Assembly: GCA_023213395.1 (NCBI GenBank)
Contig: CM041465.1
Location: forward strand, 225,811,741 to 225,875,740
Origin: Cycas panzhihuaensis
Lineage: Eukaryota > Cycadophyta
Length of the DNA stretch: 64,000 bases
Direction of reading: 5' to 3'
Shown: one piece after another, positions 1 to 10,700 of the stretch
Position numbering within the stretch: position 1 is the first letter of the stretch
Layout: every line of letters starts with the position of its first letter
Notes under the pieces: generated by a model
The model's database searches: none
Told to the model about the DNA's origin: nothing
The model's input: the letters and a program-made list of their open reading frames with translations, nothing else
Translations under genes and position numbers: made by a program

Positions 1-1009
1 GACCCTAAAAGGGTCCAATCCATTATGAATTGGCCTATAGCCAAAAATATCACTAGCATCAGAGTTTCTTGGGTGTAGTAGGAATTTTATATTGTTTTAT
101 CAAAGTATATTTTGACATAGTCGCACCCTAAACTAATCTAATAAAGAAGGAAGAATTCTTATAGAATATATTAACAAAAGTGGTCTTCTAATCATTAAAG
201 AAAATTATAATAACTACCCTAGTTTTAGCCATACTAAATTTTAATAAGCCATTTGAGTTAGAATATGATACTTTGGGAGTTAGATTTGAAGTAATCCTAC
301 TCTACCAAAACCATCCTAAAGCTTATGAGAGTGAAAAAATGAACTCAAGAGAATATCTAAATCATATTTATAATAAAGGAATACTCACAATAATATATGC
401 CATCTACTAATAGTGCCAATATTTTATAGGGAGAATGTTCTTAGACAAAATAGATCATGGTAGCCTTAAATATTTTCTAAATAAAAAAATCATTATCAAA
501 CAAAAGCAAAAATAGGTAAGTTAGTTATAATCATTTATTTTTCATATTATACACAATAAAGTGAAGGTGAATGTAGTGGTATATGCATTATCTAAGGTTC
601 TAGAAGAAGCCACCCTCTAAGTAATTTTAATATCCACCCCCAAATGGATACAATACTTAACATATGAGTACATGTAAGATTCAATATCTTAGTAGATACT
701 CTAGAAAATCTAAGATGGGTTGTGGATAAGATATGAGTTTAAAGGAATCTAATACTATGGAAATATCTCTATCCCTCATACATCACCACTCAAGGATAAG
801 ATCTTCCATAACACATAAATAACACCATTATTAGACTATTTAGGCATTGATAAGACCTATTGGTAGATTTATAATAGGGTTTTTCAAGGGAATAAAAATA
901 TGCATCTACTAGTTTATATCAAAATGTGATATTTTCTAGAGAAATATATGTGAAAACATTAGAATTCTAGGACTACTTCAATCCTTACACATTCTAGATT
1001 GAAAGTGGA

Positions 1010-1345
1010 AAGAAATTTTGATGGGCTTTATTATAGGCCTTTCTAAATATGAAGGTAAACACTCAATTTTCATCATGGAAGATTAGTTAATAAAATATGC
1101 ATATTTCATAAGTATTCAATCTATAACTAAGTGTATCTAAATAGTTGACCTATTCATCAAAGAAATCCATTAACTACATAGCTTTCCCAAGGTGATAGTG
1201 CATGACTATGACTCTAAATTTATGAGTAATTTTTGGCAAGACATGTTTTATCAAATTGGAACCAAACTCACAATGAACACAACATATCATCCATATATAA
1301 ATGGCTAGATAGAAGCAATGAATAAATGTTTTGAAGGCTATCTTT
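1010..1345 (+). pseudogene. E1 integrase catalytic core relic
   Basis: The translation matches the Ty3/gypsy integrase core: GFIIGLSKYEGKHSIFIMED, then a segment like the family's sequence around the second Asp (KVIVHDYDSKFMSNFWQDMF), then YHPYING-stop-IEAMNK. The second catalytic Asp is present (HDYDSKF) and the Glu of the NGQ-x-E motif survives as IEAMNK behind an in-frame TAG that replaces Gln. Integrase joins the cDNA copy to host DNA; this copy is inactive because of several stops. Confidence 0.8.
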
Positions 1346-1739
1346 GAAATTTCTCATTAGACAAATAACAACACTAGCATAAGTGTTTTTACCTTATCGA
1401 ATGTCAGTATAACACCACACATCACACATCAACAAAGATGACTCTCTTCTAAGTTTTATATGGGTATGAATCCCTATCTCTCCTCACATGGGCCAATAAC
1501 TCCCATGTATTGGTTATACAGGATTAACTAGAATATATGGCCTATATAGTATAAATCTTAAAATGCAACCTCAACCTAGTAAGAAACTGCATGAGGTAAT
1601 AATTAGATTTGCATATATCTAAATTATCCTTTAATATGGGAGACTAGTTATTTTTAAGGATTAAATGTTATAAGTATTTCATTCTCAAATAATTAAGGAA
1701 TTTAAAATAAAATCCATATTTTTATAAACCATATTATAT

Positions 1740-2020
1740 TTTTAAACATGGTGGAAGAAGTAGCCTAATGACTCGATTTACCATCTAGTAGTAAGGTGTA
1801 TATTGTATTCCATATCTTATGCCTTAATCTAAAATTGGAACAAACTATCATATCCTAAGATGAATTCCTCATCTTAGATGACAATGGTAAACTACTTGTG
1901 GAACTAAAAGGCATCCTCTTAACTTAGACTAAGTAACTATGTTCAAAGGAGATTTATGAATATATGATCAAGTGGAAGGAACTCAATGAAGAAGATGGTG
2001 TATGGGGATTAGAAGCATGG
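1740..2020 (+). pseudogene. E1 integrase C-terminus with chromodomain-like tail
   Basis: The reading includes YIVFHILCLNLKLEQ (the family's FHVSxLK region), then EIYEYMIKWKELNEEDGVWG, which has the layout of the plant chromovirus chromodomain (EYLVKWKxLPxEDATWE). Chromodomains in these elements steer integration to certain chromatin. Several stops lie between the two parts. Confidence 0.75.
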
Positions 2021-2070
2021 TACCAATAGCATTTGCACGTCCCTATACTTTGAGGAAAAATCATATACTT

Positions 2071-2085
2071 AGGGGAAGGGGAAAA
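2071..2085 (+). other. Candidate polypurine tract of E1
   Basis: AGGGGAAGGGGAAAA is an all-purine run shortly after the chromodomain relic, where the primer site for plus-strand DNA synthesis is expected. The adjoining LTR should start with TG, but the bases that follow read CTCATAACA, so the junction is mutated or the call is wrong. Confidence 0.45.
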
Positions 2086-4031
2086 CTCATAACATTTCTT
2101 CCAAATTGCCAACTAACTCCATCTTCTCTTTTTATTCACTCTTTCTTTAACCATATTAGGGCTGGTCTTATTTTTTATAATATTCTCTCCCTTATTAGCT
2201 TAAAAATTAACTTCCACTATGACACTTTTTACTTTGACATAAAATATGCATAGCCCTCATTTTAATCATTATGGTGGAATAGTTACTAGAGCTCTTGAGT
2301 TGCCTTCCTATTTGGGACTATTGTAGCAGGATACTTCACTTCAAAGAGGGTACATTTTTGTGATACTCATTATTGTAAGTATTTAGATAATTTCTTGTAA
2401 ATAATATTGAACTGTTATGGTTATTTTTTATAATTAACATATATTTATGAATGTATGAGATCTGCTTCCTATTGCTTTAGAATTATCTTAATATTATATG
2501 ATATATCTAGAGGTTGCTTTATGAAAATAACAAAAATGTGTGTGAATTTAGTTGATTAGGTGTGAATCCCCACTAGATTTCCCATAGAATTTTACAAGAC
2601 AAGTAGTTACTTATTGGATATAACTTCTAAAATAACCCTTAATTACTTTATAACTTGTATTATAAGTTGCATCAACTTTAGACTTCAAACAATGGATAAA
2701 TACATAACTTAATAGTTAGTAGTACTTACTTTTAATGGATGAGAGATTGTTTTAGTTCGTACCTCACGTGTTCTATAATTATAACTCATAATGATCTTCT
2801 TATTTTTTGGAACTTAATGTCTATTTTAGAAATGGCCTAGGCAATTAAAGGCATCTAACAAATAAAATTAATATATTTTTAGTTTACATATCTATACTAA
2901 TACTTCTAATATATTATTCTTTCATATTAGTTTTCTTACTTTACCTTAATATAAAAACTTAATATTATTTAAATATTTTACAATTCATCAAAGTAACATT
3001 TTTGTTTATCCTTAAGATATACGTGGGACTAAGATCCCAGTTTTGAATAATTTCCATTTCAATTCTTAGATGCTCATACTAAAACCAAATGTGATTTTGA
3101 TTAAGAAAAAACTAACCTCTTATTACTTAATTAGGTTGTGGGTTCTTTAAAGTACATAATATGAAAAAAAAAAAAAAAAGTAAAGATAAAGTTAACTAAC
3201 TATTTAAACTTACACTTTCTAAGAGACTCTAAAAGGAATTTATAATTATAAATTTTTAAATCAAATAAATAAGTACATTTGTTATTGGGTTGTGAGTTTA
3301 ATAAGAAATCTTGGTAGATTTATATCAATAAACTCTCTTGAATGGTAACATTAATTATAAATATTTAGTATGCCTACTCTCATTTCCCATCATCATTTTT
3401 TAAAATTACAATTAAAAATACCAAAATAAATTAGATTATGAGTCTACTAAGAAATCTAAGTAGATTCTTATTAAAAAACCTTCTAGTTATTAATATTAAT
3501 TATATACATTCATTATGCCTACTCTAATTTTCTCTCCTCTTTGTTCAACATTAATTCATTCAAAACATGACATAATAAAATAAATAAAATCACAGTGTAT
3601 TATTATAAGTCTGCAACTAACTATAATCTTCTTATGATCCATATCAGTGATAAGAGAAGATATAATTTCTCTTATATGAAGTGATACATTCCTTCTCTCT
3701 AAAGTTAGCCTTGTCTAGTATATTTTCCATCTATTTTCAAGATGTATAAATTAATGGTCATAACTCATCCTATCCCATTAATGCTAATTAGTTATTGATA
3801 ATCTAGTACTTTACCTTCTAGAAATACTTCATGAAAAAATATGAAATAGATATCATCCATTATCTTGATCATACATAACAAGAATTTAAAGAATAATACA
3901 TAGGTATTTACATGGGAATCTCTTGTAGGAGAAAACCCACAATTGAAACATGATAATTTTAGTATATTGAAATGCATTTGGTTTAGTAACCTACTAAGGT
4001 TATTTAACTTTAATGGTTTGACTTGTAAGGG
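2086..4031. other. AT-rich unassigned DNA, possibly including the E1 3' LTR
   Basis: No frame of interest, no RNA gene and no recognisable domain. An A-run lies near 3163-3179. The first few hundred bases may be the E1 3' LTR, but its partner would lie outside the window. Confidence 0.4.
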
Positions 4032-4199
4032 CTTAATACATTACTACAAACCATTATGAGGTTTGTTTTTTAAACACCCTAAATAGTGCATCTCACTAAT
4101 CACTATGACCCATCACTTAATACATCACTACAAACCATTATGGGGTTTGTATTTAAAACACCCTCAATAGTGCACCTAACTAATCACTATGACCCATCA
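4032..4199. repeat. Two tandem copies of an 84-bp unit
   Basis: Copies at 4032-4115 and 4116-4199 both run from CTTAATACA to GACCCATCA and differ at only a handful of positions. Both contain ACAAACCATTATG and AACACCCT. This is a local tandem duplication with no coding content. Confidence 0.9.
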
Positions 4200-5803
4200 T
4201 CATGTCATGTGACTATGATAATTGTGTCTCTTTACATCTCATTAGACCTCTAGCTAAACCACATAAGTCATTAAACTAGTACATAGTTAATATTAATTGA
4301 GTTTGGTAGCATCCCTCCTTAATGCAAATTGGGATCATATTTTCTAATCAATTTTATTATCACAAAAGAAGGTGAGAAGTGCCATTGCTATATTTTTTAC
4401 ATTTGATACATCCCTCCTTAAAGATAATTTCACTTAATTAAATCTGACATGCTTTTAAGTCCCTAAATATTTACATAGCTTCTATATATGCTACATACCA
4501 AGAAAGGTATTTGCACCTTTTAATGGGCTCAACTACCTCTCTTTAACAGTTGTTTTTATAACGAACGCACTCTAATTAGTCATGCAATGACTTCTAGCTT
4601 TCCAAGTGGCTTCGTTTGCATTATACATGCTTCATATGCAAGTAATATGTAACAAAGTGGTTTCTCCAATACTTGAAGAAATCACAAGGGGATTTATATG
4701 ACTTAAACATAGCCCTCTATGGCTTTTACCTACATTGATATAGCCTCCTATGCCATAACACAAGTTTAATACAATTCAAATATCTGTAAAGATCTTTATA
4801 ATAGCATAAATACTTTACTTGATAAGTGAATATATATTTCAATAGGTATACATAGAGTGCCTCACTTTAAATGCTTCATTATAGTTTCATTATATTTGTA
4901 GTATAACATATATTTCCTTAAGTGGCTCTCAAAGGTGTCAAAAACCTTACCATCGCCTTAACACTCCCTTAGTATTCACACAGTCCTCATATAGCTTCAC
5001 TGACAAAAAATGCTTCATATGTAGCTTCTAAAGCTTCAAACGCATCACCTTTTCCTATATCTATATTAGTGCATTTTCAAATAGCTTCAAGTGATCGTAA
5101 AACCATCTCAACTATATTCATTTTATTGATAAAATTTAAACACTTTGAATGGGTTAAATGTGGCTTCCTTTCTCCAAAATTCATATATGTAGCCTCCATG
5201 ATGGCTTTCATAAGGTTTGCATATCAAATATAGCCTCACATATACTTCATACTTCTCTGAATTATTTCAATAGTATTTCTATCCTTAAAAAACCATCCCT
5301 AAAGCTTCAAAATATACTAATGTAGCTTTATGTATAATACATAAGCTCTATACATTCTTTACTACTTCAAAATCTCTTTAAAATAACTTCATATAGCTTC
5401 ATATAGATTTCAAACAATTTCTTATTAGATACTCAAGCTTATATTGGCTTTATGATTGTAATATTTTATATTATACAACTTCACATGTGGCTCACACATT
5501 CACACATATCCCCCATGCTTTGCTCTACTTTAATAAGCTCTTTCATGACCTTCACATGCTCTCGTGTGGAATGAAATCACTTTATCAAGTATTAGATGCT
5601 TCATATGCATTAATAATAGCTCTATTTTTCTTTGTATAACACTTACTTAAGCTCTGCACTACTTTATATAGCTCCCACACATTTTGTTTTGCTTTGAATG
5701 GATTTGAAGTTAGCTCAAATGGCCTTCAAACACTTCCATTGCCTTCAAATGGCTTGTATAGAGGTAAAATTGCCCCATGTGGTCTTCAAACATCATATAT
5801 AGC
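4200..5803. other. AT-rich DNA dotted with GCTTCA-type motifs
   Basis: No gene is recognisable on either strand. From about 4560 the short words GCTTCA, AGCTTC and GGCTT recur far more often than in the flanking sequence, frequently as ATATAGCTTCATAT-like blocks. Spacing is irregular, so it is not a clean tandem array. I translated the minus strand through part of it and found only stop-ridden frames. Confidence 0.4.
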
Positions 5804-5949
5804 ATTAAAGGTTGGATCAATGGCCTAGGAGGTTAAGTAGAAAGACTAAAATATAAAGAAATATGGCTAAGAAAAACACCACATTTGTATAAAGACTCTT
5901 TATTTTAGTTTCTAAAAAGTATTAAAGGTTGGATCAATAGCCTAGGAGG
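5804..5949. repeat. Short direct repeat pair, 117 bp apart
   Basis: ATTAAAGGTTGGATCAATGG with CCTAGGAGG following occurs at 5804-5832, and again at 5921-5949 with one change (ATGG to ATAG). It lies at the left edge of E2. Confidence 0.8.
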
Positions 5950-6494
5950 CTTTGAACTTGATCATAGATGAATGGAGATTTCTTAGAAGTTTTCATTCAA
6001 CTCCCATATAGTAGGAATAAGAGGATTCATCTAGGGGACTCATCAAAAAGGACTCAAGTTAATTAAACTTATTTTGTAAAGAACATTTCCTAGATATCAT
6101 GGTAATAACTTTTAAAGAAGGAGAAACCAACACCAAAGTGAAGATGAGGATGAAGAAAATACCTTACCCTAGATGACCAATGATCCTCTAGATCACAAGG
6201 TCATGATGTACACGATAAGATTTAAGACATTATCCCTAAATTTTTTAGTAATGGTTCAATAACTAAAGAGAAACATCTAAAATTCTTTCCTCTCATAATC
6301 AAGATGTTCAACATCACACATGTTGATATAACTATAAGATTGTTCATACATTTATTAGAATGATAGGCTATAAATTAGTTTTAAGGCCTACAACATGGTT
6401 TTGTTACTAACTAAGGCACTTTAATGGTCACATTTGGGCCTAAATATTTTAGTTCAGGGTTAAATGCTTTTATAGTTAAAGAACTGACAACTAT

Positions 6495-6770
6495 TTAAAG
6501 AGGGCCTAGGGAAATGATTTTTACATTTATGGAGAGGTTTGAGAAGACTATTATTTTTATCTCAATTGGTGAGAAGCTATCTAACCAATCTTAATTCAAA
6601 TATTTTTTAGAAGGCATTGATCATGAAACATACATGGCAGTAATGGGTAAGTTCTTAAGAACTTTCAATGAGGCTAAGGATATAGTTTTAGAATTTGAGA
6701 GAATGATGAATAGATTTAGAAAAATAAATTCAATATATACTACACCCTTACCAAAAGAGAATATTTGAAC
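6495..6770 (+). pseudogene. E2 gag relic
   Basis: A frame with few stops reads MIFTFMERFEKTI, then a GEKLSNQS segment, then GIDHETYMAVMGKFLRTFNE and IVLEFERMMNRF. Length, composition and position upstream of a protease are those of a Ty3/gypsy capsid. No zinc knuckle was found, although the stretch between it and the protease (6770-7350) is poorly preserved. Family placement rests mainly on gene order. Confidence 0.55.
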
Positions 6771-7354
6771 TACTCATAACCCTAACCAATGTTCTCAAGC
6801 ACTTTTTAGAAGGATGAATAATGATTTACAATACTGGAAGAGACAAGTAAAAGAAAACGATACCCAATAACTAGTCATTATATTTTCATGACATGATCAT
6901 GGCTTTGTTTGTCAATTCAAACCTAGAAGACACATAGGATGTAGAAAACATGAACTTAACCATTATGACTAGAGCACAAAATACATGACAAGGAGTCCCT
7001 AATAATGATAAAAATTAGAGGAGTGACAATTCAAGACTTGTTGATCAAAATGTTGGGCATTTAAATTATAGAGTGATAAATAATAATGTGTCAAATCCAC
7101 CATATAAAGCTCAAGACAATCCAACTAGATAAGTTATAGAGGAGTATGATATAATAAGAGACTTATAAAAATACTCTATTAACATGAGTTTATAGAAAGC
7201 CCTAAAGCACCCAAATCAAAACAAGAGACTTATAGAAATGCTTTAGTCTACTTGAGTAAGCAGTAATACAAAAATATGTATAATAGAGAAGGAAGAAATT
7301 ATGTAGACTACTTATTTGCCAACTTGTTCTAAGAATCTTGCCTTCTATGTTTCC

Positions 7355-7731
7355 ATGTATATTTATGATAACTATATACTTCATAATTGTATAGTAGATA
7401 CAAGGGTTGCTCATAATGTTATACTCTATATAGTTATAAAGGCACTAGAATCAGACTATTCTATAATAGATTAATTAGTTAAAGCTTTTAATTCATGATC
7501 ATCATGTACATTGAGATAAATAAAGACCTAACACTCACTCTCATTTCCAATACTAATGTTTTGGATCTAGTAATGATAGTAGTTGTTGATATACCACCAA
7601 TTTACAAAATTTTATTGGGTAGAGATTGGGTAGTGGATATTAGCATTATACCTAATGTTTGCATGAAGATTATTACTTTTCTATTGGGTAATTATCTAAT
7701 TACTATTCATAAGAGGATAGACATCCTATGA
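7355..7731 (+). pseudogene. E2 retropepsin-like protease relic
   Basis: The active-site region reads CIVDTRVAHNVILYIVIKAL, matching the family's VDTGASHNV pattern with Asp kept but Gly changed to Arg. After a frame break, VVDIPPIYKILLGRDWV matches the conserved LLGRxW flap-distal motif. The product would process Gag-Pol during particle maturation. The DTG to DTR change and the frame break make it inactive. Confidence 0.7.
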
Positions 7732-7844
7732 AGGTTCAAAATAGAGAGGATAATATACTTAGTTACCTATTTAAAGACACTAGGTTAGGGACTTATTTAA
7801 TCTTCACTGAAGAGGAATCATTACCAACTAAAGAGGATGCAGAA

Positions 7845-8270
7845 TATCATGCCTTGAAAAAGTTAGATGCACTAGTTTGGACTCTGTATTTTAACAACAC
7901 TAAATCTAAGTTCAAAGTAGGAGTTGGTGTAGTATTAATATCTCCTCTAGGACATTTTTTTCTATTTTCTTATAATTTAGCCTTTAATTACATTAATAAC
8001 ATAGCAAAATATGAAGCTCTTATACTCAGTTTATAAAAGGCATGTGACTTTAAGGTTAAAGAATTAAAAGTCTTAAGAGATATATAATTGACTATTATGT
8101 AGGTTCGAGAAGTATATGATATTGCATATGACAGATTGAGAACATACAAAGTAAGCATCTCAAAATTAATGAATGATTTTGAAGCATTTAATATATAGCA
8201 CATCCTAAGGGATGAAAATTAATTTGCAAATTCATTAGTTATGGATGCATCATCGATGAATAGAGAAGAT
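7845..8270 (+). pseudogene. E2 extra RNase H (archaeal-type, RVT_3-like) upstream of RT
   Basis: The frame reads WTLYFNNTKSK, then VGVGVVLISPLGHF, then INNIAKYEALILSL. It continues, with stops, to LTIM-VREVYDIAYDRL and RDENQFANSLVMDAS. These are the ordered motifs of the second RNase H of plant Tat elements (WxLYFDGS, AGVVLxSPxG, NNxAEYEAL, final N-x-x-AD). Two catalytic acidics are lost: Asp to Asn in YFNN and Glu to Lys in AKYEAL; the last Asp is also Asn (ANSL). The domain follows protease directly and precedes RT, an order different from the usual RT, RNase H, extra RNase H, integrase. Confidence 0.75.
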
Positions 8271-8425
8271 GTTGTTAGCCATAGAAAGGGATCTTAGAGG
8301 TAATTATTAGTTCTATTATCTTTGATAATTTAAGTTATTAGCATATATTTAAGAATGAGGAGCAATTAATAAGGTTCATATTAAGTGAAGATGAGTTCAT
8401 AAGATTTTGTATAGATGAAATTGAG

Positions 8426-8430
8426 TTAAT
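8426..8430 (+). other. Target site duplication TTAAT, left copy
   Basis: TTAAT directly precedes the TG of the copia 5' LTR and recurs exactly at 13314-13318 after the 3' LTR. This fixes the insertion limits. Confidence 0.92.
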
Positions 8431-8619
8431 TGTTGGGTGTAATGTCATCACTCAACTCCCTCTTACCTACCAGGATTGTGCACCTCAATTTAGACATGTG
8501 ATGCTCAACATGTCAAGGTAAGTTAAGGTAAGTTGAGTTAGTTTCATTTGAGTTAAGTTAGTATTATTTTATTATTAATTTGAATTCAGGGGTTGAGGAG
8601 TTTCCCTCCTCCCCCAAAC

Positions 8620-8626
8620 TATAAAT
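8620..8626 (+). promoter_or_regulatory. TATA-like box in copia 5' LTR
   Basis: TATAAAT lies about 190 bp into the LTR, just after a pyrimidine/C-rich run (CCCTCCTCCCCC), in the position expected for the U3 promoter. It is conserved in the 3' LTR. Confidence 0.6.
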
Positions 8627-8645
8627 GTTAAGGGGTGTACAACCC

Positions 8646-8663
8646 TGGTGTCTTTAGACACCA
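8646..8663 (+). other. Perfect 7-bp hairpin in copia LTR
   Basis: TGGTGTC and GACACCA pair around a TTTA loop, roughly 20 bp downstream of the TATA box, so it would lie at or near the 5' end of the transcript. The same sequence is unchanged in the 3' LTR. Confidence 0.75.
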
Positions 8664-8880
8664 CCTACTTTTGAGGAAGATTTGTAACACTCATTCTGCT
8701 ACAATGGATTGAACAACAAGGCTCTCATGTGGCTATGCTATTGTAATGGTGATACACTGCTGTATTGATGCAATACTAGTTTGTACTTATTTGATATATG
8801 TTCTAACCTGTTAGTTTGCAAGCATATTTTCTATCATTTTGTATTAGAGCATTGTGGCTCCATATATTGTTTCCTACATT

Positions 8881-8892
8881 TGGTATCAGAGC
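8881..8892 (+). other. Primer binding site (initiator tRNA-Met type)
   Basis: TGGTATCAGAGC follows the LTR end after a two-base gap. This is the standard minus-strand primer site of plant copia elements. Confidence 0.92.
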
Positions 8893-10301
8893 AGGCGATT
8901 GCTGACCTGCTGAAGCTTTGAAGAAGAGCACTAAGATCTACTGGCACTTTACAACAGATTTTTTTTTTACAAGCAATATATATTAACTAGATTGGTTTTC
9001 TGAAATTTTTAGCAAGTTCTATATATTATTATTTTCATGATTTTGATTATTTTTGAGCTATATTTACGGTTCAACAAATATTCGAGATCTATTTTCAGAT
9101 TTGTGCAGATCTACAAAGGATTTTCAGCAGCAAGCTATATACATTTAAGTTTATTCTTATATTTGAGTTATTTTTACATTCGGATCTCTGATTTATCATA
9201 TATTTTGTGATTTACAAGTTTTTTATCTACTTATTTGATATATTTTTTGCAGATTTGCAAAAGAGCATCAGTTGCATGTAAAAGTTATCAAGTTTTTTCA
9301 GAGATCTACAACTTATTACTTGGATCCGCTAATTTCTATTATAAACTGCTTATTGTATCGCTTTTTTCAAAGATTTTATGCTATATTTAACTCAGATCTA
9401 CATATTTTCATTATATTTCTGACTATTTTTCAAGATTGTTACAGATCTATAGTTTTTTGGGCATATTTAGCCGTCTGCAATCTTGGAGAATGCACTTGGA
9501 AATTTGAAGAAGCCTGCTATAAATACGTTTTAGTTGCTCAACCGTCCGACTTTAACATAGCTATATATTTGCTCGTTGAGATTACAGCGAGCTCACCGTC
9601 TTTGGAGAAGACGGATCTGGATTCCATCTCTTGTGGAGAAAGATCTCCCGCTCGGAAGTTTGCTCTCCATACGGAAACCAGGTTCCTCGTTTCATTTTTT
9701 ATTTTTAATATATGTCCCTTATTTGCTCCTTTTGATCTCCGATATATATGCACTTGAATATATATGTACTTGATAGATTTATAGTTTATATACTGGATTA
9801 TTTTTTACAATTTGTACATTTATTTACAAACATATATAGCCGTTTGTTGGTTCTCTCTGCTATTGAGCCGTCCCGTCTCTGTGCACATTCATCCCGTCTT
9901 CTGTGTGGCCTCAAGGCCGTCCCGTTTTCTGCGTGCATTGTTCTGTGTTAACTCTGGCCATCGCCCTATATTCTCTGCACACCCATGTCACCACGCTGTC
10001 GTTGAACACCTCGTATGCTTTGCGTTTTGAATGCCTCGGTCACGTCACCACCTCTGCGTTGAACGCCTCAGTGTGCTGCGTTTTGAGCAGCTGCGTCGTA
10101 GGCGTTCCACGTTTGATTGCCCTTACGCTCTCTATATTCCAATCTCGCGGTTGCATTTCTTTGCGTCGCCCCATTTTATTGCATCACCGTCTCGTAGTTT
10201 GATGGTCCTTGTTAGTTTATTGCATCGCCGCCGCCGTGGTATTTAATTGCGTCTGCGTTTTAATTTCCGTATACGCAGCGTTTGTATCTCCGTGATTAAC
10301 T

Positions 10302-10395
10302 GTCTCCGTTTGGGTTTGGATTCGAAGCCCGTTTGGGTTTGGATTCGTCGCCTCCGTCTTCGCTGTCTCCGTTTGGGTTTGGATTCGGCGCCTCG
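10302..10395 (+). repeat. Three copies of GTTTGGGTTTGGATTCG
   Basis: The 17-base word GTTTGGGTTTGGATTCG occurs three times within about 90 bp, interspersed with CCTCCGTCTTCG-like spacers. It lies within the CpG-rich leader block. Confidence 0.85.
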
Positions 10396-10504
10396 GTCTT
10401 CGTGGTTATCGGCGCGCTTGCGTCAAAGGTCTCTGTTCAGCTCTGTAGCATTTGCTCTGGCAATCGGTTTGGTCCGTTTGGGCCCGTGCGTGTTGCTTTT
10501 CCAA

Positions 10505-10700
10505 TCTGCATTGCTTTGGCGCGTTTGAATGTGTATTTATTGTTTTTCCAATCCGCATTGCTTTGGCGCGTTTGAATGTGTATTTATTGCTTTTCCAATC
10601 CGCAATCGTTGATCTTTTTGTGAACCTTTGATCTCCGTTCCACGGGTTTTGCATGTGTATTTATTGCTTTGGCCCGTTTGAATGTGTATTTATTGCTCTC
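10505..10700 (+). repeat. Degenerate tandem repeat, 47-bp unit
   Basis: GCTTTGGCGCGTTTGAATG followed by TGTATTTATTG starts at 10513 and again at 10560, exactly 47 bp apart. Further partial copies of AATGTGTATTTATTG appear near 10653 and 10680. The repeat lies in the CpG-rich part of the copia leader. Confidence 0.85.

Larger units (their letters stand above)
1..2085 (+). mobile_element. E1: decayed chromovirus (Ty3/gypsy) pol, 3' part
   Basis: This is the 3' half of a Ty3/gypsy pol read through many stops and frameshifts. The end of RT is seen at 1-120 (DPKRVQSIMNWPI), an RNase H relic at 230-400, the integrase core at 1010-1345, and the integrase C-terminus with a chromodomain-like tail at 1740-2020. 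The element continues to the left of the window. No single frame is long enough to be functional. The chromodomain-like end assigns it to the chromovirus branch rather than Tat. The 3' LTR is expected after the purine tract at 2071-2085, but I could not define its far end. Confidence 0.8.
5950..8430 (+). mobile_element. E2: decayed Tat-like Ty3/gypsy, 5' part
   Basis: The 5' part of an old Ty3/gypsy element carries gag, protease and an extra RNase H relic, then stops at 8430 where a copia element has inserted. The element resumes at 13319 with RT, RNase H and integrase. The insertion sits in the spacer between the extra RNase H and RT. I could not find its 5' LTR or PBS. The left boundary given is only the first position from which gag-like sequence might be expected. 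Confidence 0.7.
8431..8878 (+). repeat. 5' LTR of the copia element (448 bp)
   Basis: It starts TGTTGGGTGTAATG and ends TTTCCTACA. Compared with the 3' LTR it has an extra block of about 55 bp between GGATTGAACA and ACTAGTTTGT, which the 3' copy has lost. It contains a TATA-like box and a perfect 7-bp hairpin described separately. Confidence 0.95.

Noticed and set aside
9272-9757. 161-codon open frame at the start of the CpG-rich leader block
   Set aside because: It overlaps other frames in all phases, has no known motif, and its first part is T-rich leader. I do not call it a gene.
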